Assembly (NCBI GenBank): GCA_001770355.1
Contig: MEQV01000277.1
Location: 25,143-32,684 of the forward strand
Reading direction: 5' to 3'
Source of the DNA: Betaproteobacteria bacterium RIFCSPLOWO2_02_FULL_62_17
GTDB taxonomy: Bacteria > Pseudomonadota > Gammaproteobacteria > Burkholderiales > SG8-39
DNA: 7,542 bases
This document shows positions 1 to 5,544 of this stretch, one piece after another. The position numbers were made by a program, and so were the translations under genes. How positions within the stretch are numbered: position 1 is the first letter of the stretch; the number at the start of each line of letters is the position of its first letter. The notes beneath the pieces were generated by a model, which saw only the letters and a list, made by a program, of their open reading frames with translations, was not told where the DNA came from and did not search any database.

Positions 1-884
1 GCGTAAGTTTGCGTCATCGCAATCGCCGCGTAACCCGCGGCTATCACCAGCATCGCATAGGCGTAAATACTCACAAAGCCGACGCGATAGTGAAAGCGGT
101 GCTGCATGATCGCGCCCCCGCCGCTGGTGAGCGACCCGAGGCAGATAACCAGCGCCGCCAGGCCGGTGGATTCCACGCCGATGTCGCGCAGCAGGAAGGG
201 AATCTGCACCGGCGTCATGTAAAACACCGCCAGCAGAAAAAAGGTGAGCGCATAGGCAAGCGCCAGCGGCTTGACCGGTGCCGGCGTATCGGAAAGCTCG
301 CCGGCTTTGCGCGCCTGGCGCGGCGGTTCGCGCAGGTATTTCACCGCGGGCAGCAATGCCGCCCAGGCGGTGAGATAAATAAGAAACGGCCAGCGCCAGT
401 CGAACTCCGCTAGGATGCCGCCGGCGCCGACGAATACCACGCCGGCCAGGGACATGAACGTTCCCTGCATGCCTGCGTACTTCAGGCGTTCCGTGCCGAC
501 AAAATAATCGCCAAGCAGGGTGCTCGCGGTGGTCATGGTCCCCGCGACCGCCACGCCCAGCAGCGCGCGCCCCGCGAGAATGCTGTGCAGATCGTCGAGA
601 AAAAACCCCGAGGCGCCCGCGAAACCGTACAGAAACAAGCTGGCGAAAAGATACTTCAGCCGGCCATAGCGGTCGATGAGCACGCCGGCAAGCGGCGCGC
701 AGACCACGATGAACAGCGCCGGCGTGGTGAGAATCATCTTGGAAAGAAACGGCGCGTCGGGCGTATCGCTGAACACCTCGGCCATGCGCGGCATCGAAGC
801 GGCAATGGTGGCATTGGCCATGACCGAGAAACTGGACACCAGCAGCAGCGCGGCTTTGAGGTGAAACTTCGGGTCGCCTGTCAC
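1..884 (-). CDS. MFS transporter, C-terminus cut by window edge
   Basis: This is an inner-membrane secondary transporter of the major facilitator superfamily; the substrate is not identifiable. The frame is open from a GTG at 884 to the window edge (294 codons). It shows about nine hydrophobic helices, at roughly residues 9-30, 48-70, 78-96, 102-124, 138-160, 164-182, 210-228, 240-260 and 270-290. The family's motif A is clear after helix 2 (G67, D71, R72, G74, R75, K77), and helix 4 carries a motif-B-like GRALLG at 105-110. A hydrophilic stretch near 183-208 fits the central loop, so about three helices are missing off the left end. GTG is chosen because no ATG precedes helix 1 in this frame; an upstream ATG at 895 is in another frame and stops at once. 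The ribosome binding site is weak. The gene begins 37 bases after the DUF1499 stop, so it is probably cotranscribed. The family call is secure; the start is moderate. Confidence 0.88.
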   Translation of the reverse strand, partial: MTGDPKFHLKAALLLVSSFSVMANATIAASMPRMAEVFSDTPDAPFLSKMILTTPALFIVVCAPLAGVLIDRYGRLKYLFASLFLYGFAGASGFFLDDLHSILAGRALLGVAVAGTMTTASTLLGDYFVGTERLKYAGMQGTFMSLAGVVFVGAGGILAEFDWRWPFLIYLTAWAALLPAVKYLREPPRQARKAGELSDTPAPVKPLALAYALTFFLLAVFYMTPVQIPFLLRDIGVESTGLAALVICLGSLTSGGGAIMQHRFHYRVGFVSIYAYAMLVIAAGYAAIAMTQTY

Positions 885-921
885 CGGCTCATGCGCCCCG
901 CGTCGACCGACAGCTCCACCA

Positions 922-1500
922 TTATTTCCCTGGACGTGGCGGTTTAAGTCGATCGCCCAGGCGGGCATTGAGCGCGGCGCGTATCGCCTCCACGCGCTTG
1001 CGATTGACGCCGAAGTCGCTGCTGCCCAGCCGCGAGGCCGAGCGCACCTGGATCAGCGAAGCCTTTTCATCCAGCAGGAATTCGACATCGTCCACGTAGC
1101 CCATCAGCCGGGAAGTAAACTCGGCGTGCAGATAACCGGATTTTTCAGCGACGATGAGCACCCGCGGCTCTGCTCGCAGCACCGCGAGCAGGGCCGACCA
1201 GGCGGCCGGCGCTCCTCCGGCAATGGCAAGCGGCGCGATGTAGTGACCGCCATCCTTCGAATCAGCCTGGCTGCTCACGCAGTTGGACGTGCTCGCACAG
1301 GGTGCGAGCCGTCCGTCGCGTGCGCCCAGATTACCGGGTCTTTGTCCGCTGAAAAGTCCCACGTATCCACCGAGAAGCAGCACCAATGTGATAACCGCGG
1401 CAAGCGCGATGATCCACTTTAGCGCGGTGCCTGCCGACTTTACGCCTGCTTGCGCAGCGGCCTCGCGCGCCTCAGGCCTTGCCGCCTTCAGCGGACCCAT
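922..1500 (-). CDS. DUF1499 family single-span membrane protein
   Basis: The protein has 192 residues and no known biochemical activity. It has a short charged N-terminus, one hydrophobic segment at about 27-50 that should anchor it in the inner membrane, and a soluble domain at about 62-185. The soluble part shows the signature I associate with DUF1499: LAPCASTSNCVSSQA at 65-79 with a Cys pair (C68, C74), then YLHAEFTSRLMGYVDDVEF at 123-141, then VRSASRLGSSDFGVNRKR at 152-169. All conserved blocks are present in order, so it looks intact. Its start overlaps the end of the thioredoxin gene by 29 bases, which suggests translational coupling; AGCAGG lies directly against the ATG, so spacing is poor and a non-ATG start further in cannot be excluded. 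The MFS gene follows 37 bases downstream. Thioredoxin upstream and a Cys pair here hint at a redox link, but that is inference. Confidence 0.85.
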   Translation of the reverse strand: MGPLKAARPEAREAAAQAGVKSAGTALKWIIALAAVITLVLLLGGYVGLFSGQRPGNLGARDGRLAPCASTSNCVSSQADSKDGGHYIAPLAIAGGAPAAWSALLAVLRAEPRVLIVAEKSGYLHAEFTSRLMGYVDDVEFLLDEKASLIQVRSASRLGSSDFGVNRKRVEAIRAALNARLGDRLKPPRPGK

Positions 1501-1855
1501 CCTGCTGCGCGATCTGGCGCATGACTTCTTCCATGTCGAGTTCCTTGGCCTTGGAAAGCATGCCCTCCAGCCCGGCCGGAGGCAGCGCGCCCGCTTCGGA
1601 GTAGATCACGACATTTTCCCGGAAGAACATCAGGGTCGGGATCGAGCGGATGTTGAACGCCTGGCCGATCTCGGGCTCCTCGTCGGTATTGACCTTGGCG
1701 AACACCACGTTCTCATGTCTGAGCGCGGCGGCCTCGAAAGTCGGCGCGAACGCGCGGCACGGCCCGCACCAGGGCGCCCAGAAATCGACAACCACCATGT
1801 CGTTGCCGGTGACGACCTGCTCGAAGTTATCCTTGCTCAGAGCGACAATCGCCAT
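1472..1855 (-). CDS. Thioredoxin-family protein (WCGPC)
   Basis: This is a 127-residue thiol-disulfide oxidoreductase with a single thioredoxin fold and no signal peptide, so probably cytoplasmic. The active site is W29-C30-G31-P32-C33, preceded by VVVDFWAP, the typical beta-strand leading into it. The cis-proline loop is IRSIPT with P73, and K54-N56-D58 fits the VNTDE block. The body matches TrxA in length; an additional charged tail (about 105-127, ending GSAEGGKA) extends past the usual end and is the main departure from TrxA. I chose the ATG at 1855 over one ten codons upstream because AGGAAGGA at 1865-1872 sits 9 bases before it and the fold begins right after it. The gene overlaps DUF1499 by 29 bases and follows the exported-protein gene by 62 bases. 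It is likely an accessory thioredoxin rather than the main trxA, which is why no symbol is given. Confidence 0.92.
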   Translation of the reverse strand: MAIVALSKDNFEQVVTGNDMVVVDFWAPWCGPCRAFAPTFEAAALRHENVVFAKVNTDEEPEIGQAFNIRSIPTLMFFRENVVIYSEAGALPPAGLEGMLSKAKELDMEEVMRQIAQQDGSAEGGKA

Positions 1856-1864
1856 GATCCATTG

Positions 1865-1872
1865 TCCTTCCT
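1865..1872 (-). promoter_or_regulatory. Ribosome binding site of the thioredoxin gene
   Basis: AGGAAGGA on the minus strand lies 9 bases before the ATG at 1855. It decides that start over the in-frame ATG at 1885, which lies upstream of this site. Confidence 0.7.
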
Positions 1873-1884
1873 GATCAAAGCACA

Positions 1885-1893
1885 ATCTTAGCA
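1885..1893 (-). promoter_or_regulatory. Possible extended -10 promoter for thioredoxin-DUF1499-MFS
   Basis: Minus strand TGCTAAGAT fits the TGnTAnnAT pattern of an extended -10 element (four of six core matches). It lies about 30 bases before the thioredoxin start, inside the 62-base gap after the exported-protein gene. No good -35 hexamer is seen at 16-18 bases upstream, which extended -10 promoters can tolerate. If real, the downstream three genes can be transcribed independently of the gene at 2730. This is pattern matching only. Confidence 0.3.
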
Positions 1894-1917
1894 GACGCCC
1901 CCGCCGGTCGAGCCTTG

Positions 1918-2730
1918 CTACCGCGAATTCCGCACGGAATCAGGCACGGTTATATTGATCGGTGTATTAGGCTGGGTTTCTCTCACCGTGATATCCAAAA
2001 CCATGTGACCGCCCTTGATCTGCCGGATCTGCATCGGGAACATGATCGGACCGAAGTTCTGGTATTCCGAGTAGCTCGTCACCACCGCCGTTTCACCCAG
2101 CACCGGAACCGGCAGACGCGACTCGACCTTCTCCACCAGATATTTATCGTTGATGTAAACAGTGGCCCTAAAGCGGCCTGGTTCAGCGAACGACACTGCC
2201 GCAAGCGACCTGCCGCCCTGAACTGTCCACTCGAGCGTGGCATTATTGCGCATCGCGGCCTTGATCGCGCCATGCGGCGTGATCCACAACTCATGCAGCC
2301 GGTCAGTCGCGGCGAGCGCGGCGGGATTGGCCGTGCTCCCCGCCATATTCCACGCGTAAGGGCCGCTGACGAAACTATTGGCGCGGCGCTCACCCGGCTG
2401 CCCGAACGGGGGCAGACCGCCGCCACCGCCTTGCAGTTCGGCTCGCGTCGCGATGCTTTCCTCGGACATGGAAGCGGTTTCATAGTTGATGCTGCGCACG
2501 TAGCGCTGCAGGTTCAGCGTCGTCCAGGGCGCACCGGGCTTGAACGCATGCCCTGATAAAGCCCCACTGCCGCTGCCGACATAGCGCAGCGTGCGCAGAT
2601 CGGTCGCGCCCATCGCATCGGAGGCGCGTTTGAGCACGCCGGCGGCTTCGAGGGAAAATGCCGTGCTGGGCGGCAATGCCATTGTCGCAGCGGCCAGTGA
2701 CGCGATGGCCAGGTTGCGAAATTCGATCAT
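1918..2730 (-). CDS. Exported protein resembling the N-terminal part of periplasmic MBL-fold hydrolases
   Basis: The protein has 270 residues. The N-terminus is a Sec signal peptide: a short charged start (MIEFRN), a hydrophobic core at about 7-22 and a plausible cleavage after AFS near residue 26, so it should be periplasmic. There is no lipobox. The mature part has a VLKRASDAMGATDLRTLRY opening, a Gly-rich turn followed by LPPFGQPGE, the stretch SGPYAWNMAG, WITPHGAIKAAM, and a closing YSEYQNFGPIMFPMQI. From memory, these blocks resemble the region that precedes the catalytic domain in some proteobacterial MBL-fold metallo-hydrolases; here the gene stops right after VPDSVRNSR, and no HxHxDH metal site follows. 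So it may be a stand-alone version of that domain or a shortened gene; enzyme activity should not be assumed. The ATG at 2730 is chosen over longer starts because GAGGAG lies 6 bases before it and the signal peptide begins there. Confidence 0.78.
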   Translation of the reverse strand: MIEFRNLAIASLAAATMALPPSTAFSLEAAGVLKRASDAMGATDLRTLRYVGSGSGALSGHAFKPGAPWTTLNLQRYVRSINYETASMSEESIATRAELQGGGGGLPPFGQPGERRANSFVSGPYAWNMAGSTANPAALAATDRLHELWITPHGAIKAAMRNNATLEWTVQGGRSLAAVSFAEPGRFRATVYINDKYLVEKVESRLPVPVLGETAVVTSYSEYQNFGPIMFPMQIRQIKGGHMVLDITVRETQPNTPINITVPDSVRNSR

Positions 2731-2736
2731 CTGTTT

Positions 2737-2742
2737 CTCCTC
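2737..2742 (-). promoter_or_regulatory. Ribosome binding site of the exported-protein gene
   Basis: GAGGAG on the minus strand sits 6 bases before the ATG at 2730. It is the strongest such site in the left block and fixes the start ahead of the signal peptide, excluding a 61-codon upstream extension that would bury the signal sequence. Confidence 0.8.
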
Positions 2743-2748
2743 GTGGTT

Positions 2749-2763
2749 CCCGCAGACCGCGGG
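2749..2763. repeat. Small inverted repeat in the divergent gap
   Basis: CCCGC, a 5-base loop (AGACC), then GCGGG forms a perfect 5-bp hairpin within the 89-base gap between the exported-protein gene and gluQRS, 19 bases upstream of the former's start. It could be an operator half-site pair or a leader hairpin close to the ribosome binding site, or chance in GC-rich DNA. Confidence 0.3.
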
Positions 2764-2819
2764 CCGCAAGTGTATTACAACCGGCACAGTCTTCCTGCAG
2801 GATGCGAGAATCGCTGTCC

Positions 2820-3716
2820 ATGAATGGCTACCGCGGACGTTTCGCCCCCTCGCCCACCGGACCGCTGCATTTCGGTTCCCTGCTTGCCGCCGTGGCAAGC
2901 TACTGCGAAGCACGCACCCATGGCGGTGGGTGGCTGGTGCGCATGGAAGATCTCGACGTCACGCGCTCGGTGCCGGGCGCAGCCGATGAAATACTGCGTA
3001 CGCTGGAGCGCCTCGGTTTCGCCTGGGAAGGCGAAGTCATGGTGCAGAGCCGGCGCAGTGTGGCCTACGCGGAAGCGCTGGAGCAACTGCAGGCGCTTGG
3101 CCGCGTTTATCCCTGCGCCTGCAGCAGAAAAGAAATCGCGGATTCTTCGCTCAACTTCGACGGCGAACGCGTCTATCCCGGCACCTGCCGAGTCGGGCTC
3201 GCCCCGGGCCGCGAGGCGCGCGCGCTGCGCCTGCGCGTCGGCGATGAAGTGATCGGCTTCGAGGATGCCGTGCAAGGCCCGGTACGGCATGATCTTGCGC
3301 GCGCGATCGGCGATTTCGTGCTGCGCCGCGCCGACGGCCTCATCGCCTACCAGCTTGCGGTGGTGACGGACGACGCGGCACAGGGCATCACCGACGTGGT
3401 GCGCGGCGCCGACCTGCTGGGCTCCACCTCGCGCCAGATCCTGCTGCAGCGCCTGCTCGGTGTCGCCACACCCGGCTACGCGCATGTGCCGGTTGCGCTC
3501 AATGCCGCGGGCGAAAAACTTTCCAAACAGACGCTCGCGCCCGCGATTGATGCCGCCCGCGGCGCGGCGAGTCTGGTGCGTGCCCTGCGGTTTCTCGGCC
3601 AGCCGGCCCCCGAGGCGCTGCGTCGCTCAAGCCCGGGCGAAGTCTGGAGCTGGGCCTTCGCGCACTGGGACCTCGCCGGCGTGCCGCGCCAGCGCAGCAT
3701 GGAAGTCCCCGTGTGA
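2820..3716 (+). CDS. gluQRS: Glutamyl-Q tRNA(Asp) synthetase
   Basis: GluQRS activates glutamate with ATP and attaches it to the queuosine base at the wobble position of tRNA(Asp), without acting on the acceptor end. The 298 residues cover only the catalytic core of a class I glutamyl-tRNA synthetase, without the anticodon-binding domain, as is usual for this family. The ATP-binding HIGH-type motif is FAPSPTGPLHFGSL at 8-21 (HFGS at 17-20), and the KMSKS counterpart is K233-L-S-K236-Q. The family's zinc ligands are in place: C99, C101, Y119 and C123. MEDLD at 42-46 and the DVVRGADLL block also fit. The start at 2820 puts YRGRFAPSPTG at the N-terminus as in known members; an in-frame ATG at 2802 would add six residues and cannot be excluded. 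The gene is divergent from an exported protein. No dksA, a frequent neighbour in gammaproteobacteria, is seen beside it in this window. Confidence 0.97.
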   Translation: MNGYRGRFAPSPTGPLHFGSLLAAVASYCEARTHGGGWLVRMEDLDVTRSVPGAADEILRTLERLGFAWEGEVMVQSRRSVAYAEALEQLQALGRVYPCACSRKEIADSSLNFDGERVYPGTCRVGLAPGREARALRLRVGDEVIGFEDAVQGPVRHDLARAIGDFVLRRADGLIAYQLAVVTDDAAQGITDVVRGADLLGSTSRQILLQRLLGVATPGYAHVPVALNAAGEKLSKQTLAPAIDAARGAASLVRALRFLGQPAPEALRRSSPGEVWSWAFAHWDLAGVPRQRSMEVPV

Positions 3717-3913
3717 CCGTCTGGCAGGACATTAATCTATAACTTGTTTATCGTCTATCTCTAATACTGGCGCGTATTTCCAGCCAGCTTTGCGACCTAT
3801 TTTGTCAACTTCATGCTCCTGAGGGATACGCCTGCCGGCAGTTCAAGCAGGCGCGCCTTCACCCCGCCACCCTGAATAATCAGATCCCCAAGCGAGATCG
3901 ACAACCTGAAGCG

Positions 3914-3931
3914 GCGCGGCCCCGCGCTTTT
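3914..3931 (+). terminator. Weak candidate terminator after gluQRS
   Basis: GCGCG, loop GCCC, CGCGC and then four T residues on the plus strand. It lies about 200 bases after the gluQRS stop and immediately before the stop codon of the convergent histone-like gene. The short stem and T run make it marginal. The rest of 3717-3933 holds no convincing gene: only a 20-codon plus-strand frame near 3812 with no ribosome binding site. Confidence 0.3.
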
Positions 3932-3933
3932 GG

Positions 3934-4596
3934 CTAATGGCTCCCGGTGCCGTTCGAATTCGGATACTGGTCGGAAGTCGTGCGACTGCCTTCATCATCA
4001 CGCTCGCTGTCATCGTCATCTGAAACATGGTTGTATTCAGGTGCTGTCGGGGCTGTGCGCACCACCTGAGCTACCGTCGCGGTAAGAGCCCCCGGAGTTG
4101 CTGGTGTTACTGGCGCTGCCGGTTCCCGCGCCGGCCTCTGGGTTCCTTGAGCCGCTGCATTAGGGACTTTTTGGGGCTTTGCTACGGCCGTTGCCTTCTT
4201 GCCGGTGGGGTTGGATTTCGCCAGTTTCGTCGGGGTGGTTTTCGATTTCACAGGCTTCTTTAACGACTTGGCTCGAGCCGCCGCATTAGGGACTTTTTTC
4301 CTCTTGGGCCTTGCTACGGCCGTTGCGTTCTTGCCAGTGGGTTTGGCTTTCGCCAGTTTCGCCGGGGTGGTTTTCGATTTCGCAGGCTTTTCTAAGGGAT
4401 GGGAATTTGATTTCCGTATTGGCGCGTTTTGCACCTTCTTGATTGCTTTCTTCGCTGCTTTTCTTGCCTGCTTTGCAGCCTTCTTCTCTGCTTTTCTGGC
4501 TTTCTTCTCCGCTCGTTTTGCCTGTTTTGCGGCTTTCTTCTCAGCCTTTCTCGCCTTTTTCTCCGCCAACTCCTTCGCTTTTGTCTTCTTAACCAT
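3934..4596 (-). CDS. Histone H1-like Lys/Ala-rich repeat protein with acidic tail
   Basis: The protein has 220 residues in three zones. Residues 11-54 are Ala/Lys/Glu/Arg-rich, built on two copies of an 18-residue unit (AEKKARKAEKKAAKQAKR at 11-28 and its near copy at 29-46), and should form a long basic helix. Residues 70-149 hold two copies of a Pro-containing unit with KSKTTPxKLAK, PTGK and ATAVA blocks. Residues 150-220 contain no lysine, are Pro/Thr/Ala-rich and include the acidic run SDDDDSERDDE at 192-202. By hand count there are 44 lysines, all before residue 144. Such composition is known from bacterial H1-like and AlgP-like DNA-binding proteins, so nucleoid or nucleic-acid binding is likely but inferred; no folded domain, signal peptide or membrane span is seen. 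GGAGG at 4602-4606 lies 5 bases before this ATG, which rules out the 40-codon longer start. It follows the SDR gene by 177 bases and probably has its own promoter. Confidence 0.82.
   Translation of the reverse strand: MVKKTKAKELAEKKARKAEKKAAKQAKRAEKKARKAEKKAAKQARKAAKKAIKKVQNAPIRKSNSHPLEKPAKSKTTPAKLAKAKPTGKNATAVARPKRKKVPNAAARAKSLKKPVKSKTTPTKLAKSNPTGKKATAVAKPQKVPNAAAQGTQRPAREPAAPVTPATPGALTATVAQVVRTAPTAPEYNHVSDDDDSERDDEGSRTTSDQYPNSNGTGSH
4151..4393 (-). repeat. Two imperfect direct repeats of about 111-117 bp
   Basis: Copies at about 4151-4261 and 4277-4393 encode residues 114-149 and 70-107 of the histone-like protein. They share long stretches such as GCATTAGGGACTTTT and GCTACGGCCGTTGC on the plus strand. 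One copy is longer by 6 bases (two codons, RPKRKKVP against KPQKVP), so the reading frame is kept. This looks like an in-gene duplication. Confidence 0.85.
4459..4566 (-). repeat. Two tandem 54-bp units coding for the basic helix
   Basis: Adjacent units at 4513-4566 and 4459-4512 each encode the 18-residue AEKKARKAEKKAAKQA(K/R)(R/K) block. Each unit is itself made of two related nine-residue halves, so the array is nested. The protein copies differ only in the last two residues. Confidence 0.85.
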
Positions 4597-4644
4597 ATCT
4601 GCCTCCGTCGAGAGTCTAGAAAATGATGTAAACAACAAGTCGGC

Positions 4645-4674
4645 GCATGAGTTCGTGGCCGCACACGTTGTCAA
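4645..4674 (-). promoter_or_regulatory. Possible promoter of the histone-like gene
   Basis: A perfect TTGACA hexamer reads on the minus strand at 4669-4674, about 72 bases before the start at 4596. The matching -10 position at 17-18 bases (CTCATG or TCATGC) is poor, so only the -35 element is convincing. The local sequence at 4615-4680 is AT-richer than its surroundings, which fits a promoter region. Confidence 0.25.
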
Positions 4675-4751
4675 AGATATTACGCCGGGCAACCGGAATC
4701 CAGTTTGGGCCGACACAGGCAGATGGTCTTGATTTGGATCAATCAGTATGG

Positions 4752-4772
4752 GGCGCTTACGCCATCCGCGCC
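4752..4772 (-). terminator. Hairpin just after the SDR stop codon
   Basis: On the minus strand GGCGC, an 11-base loop and GCGCC begin one base after the SDR stop. No T run follows, so it is at best a weak or factor-dependent stop or an RNA-stabilising hairpin at the operon end. Confidence 0.25.
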
Positions 4773-4773
4773 T

Positions 4774-5544
4774 TCAGTGGGCGGTCCAGCCGCCATCGAC
4801 CAGGAGCACGTGGCCGGTGACCATGTTGGAAGCACTGGAGGCCAGATAAATGGCGGCGCCGGCGACGTCCTTGGTGCTGGCAATGCGTCCCATGGGAATG
4901 TTCCGCAGAACCGCATCGCGAAAGCCCTTCTCCTCGAACATCGGCTTGGTCAGCGGCGTTTCCACGAAGGTCGGCGCGATGGCGTTGACGTTGACGTTAT
5001 GCGGCGCCCATTCGATCGCGAGGATTTTGGTCAGCAGGTTGACCCCCGCCTTGCTCGACGAATAGGCGGCCCTGCGTTCCATGCCGACGCTGCCCATGGT
5101 GGAGGACATATTGATGATCTTCCCGCCTTTCTGCCGGATCATCAGCTTCCCGACCGCCTGGCAGCAGAAGAAAAGCGCCTTGAGATTGAGGTCGTTGACC
5201 TTGTCCCAGGCTTCCTCGGTGACCTCGACGGCCCATTGCGGGATGTTGATTCCGGCGCAGTTGACCAGGATGTCGACATGGCCGAACACCCGCGCCGATT
5301 CATCGACCATGGCCTGAATGGCGGGAATCCTGCAGACATCGGCCTGCTGGACCAGCGCCTTGCGGCCGAGTTTTTCGACGTCGGCCTTGATATTTTCCAC
5401 CTCGGGCAGGATGTCGCAGGCAACCAGATCGGCGCCGTACTTCGCCAGTTCCAGCGCGATCGCGCGGCCCAGGCCCCGCGCAGCCCCTGTCACCAGGGCC
5501 ACCCTGCCTGAAAGATCGAATTCAGGAAACGGCGATTTATCCAT
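4774..5544 (-). CDS. SDR-family NAD(P)-dependent oxidoreductase
   Basis: A classical short-chain dehydrogenase/reductase of 256 residues, the usual length. The Rossmann nucleotide loop is TGAARGLG at 19-26, with D44 at the end of the second strand, which in this family favours NAD(H) over NADP(H). NCAG at 95-98, N120, S148, Y161 and K165 complete the catalytic set (YSSSK at 161-165), and the C-terminus has the common VDGGWTAH ending. It should interconvert a hydroxyl and a keto group; the substrate is not readable, and sequence style resembles both FabG-like 3-oxoacyl reductases and sugar-acid dehydrogenases. The start overlaps the thioesterase stop by 8 bases, with GAGGAGG at 5554-5560 placed 9 bases before the ATG, so translation is coupled. 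The pairing with a thioesterase suggests an acyl-thioester-related substrate, which is inference. Confidence 0.93.
   Translation of the reverse strand: MDKSPFPEFDLSGRVALVTGAARGLGRAIALELAKYGADLVACDILPEVENIKADVEKLGRKALVQQADVCRIPAIQAMVDESARVFGHVDILVNCAGINIPQWAVEVTEEAWDKVNDLNLKALFFCCQAVGKLMIRQKGGKIINMSSTMGSVGMERRAAYSSSKAGVNLLTKILAIEWAPHNVNVNAIAPTFVETPLTKPMFEEKGFRDAVLRNIPMGRIASTKDVAGAAIYLASSASNMVTGHVLLVDGGWTAH

Noticed and set aside
1283..1891. A 202-codon plus-strand frame across the thioredoxin and DUF1499 genes.
   Set aside because: The opposite strand encodes a WCGPC thioredoxin and a recognisable DUF1499 protein. The plus reading is Arg/His/Pro-rich without motifs.
1926..1941. Small inverted repeat ATTCC/GGAAT at the end of the exported-protein gene, considered as a terminator.
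   Set aside because: The stem is 5 bp, lies inside the coding end and no T run follows in the direction of transcription.
2775..3485. A 236-codon open frame on the minus strand opposite gluQRS.
   Set aside because: It is a mirror of a GC-rich coding gene with all gluQRS motifs intact on the plus strand. The translation shows no recognisable domain and a composition typical of antisense frames.
4151..4566. The regular repeats were considered as a CRISPR array or an iteron-type origin.
   Set aside because: The units are coding, in frame, and multiples of three with no spacer pattern. They are explained by the repeated protein blocks.
4199..4732. A 177-codon plus-strand frame rich in Phe, Ala and Leu that looks like a membrane protein.
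   Set aside because: It is the complement of the AAG/GCC codons of the histone-like gene, which turn into Phe and Ala/Leu runs. The minus strand has a proper GGAGG site and coherent repeats; the plus frame has none.
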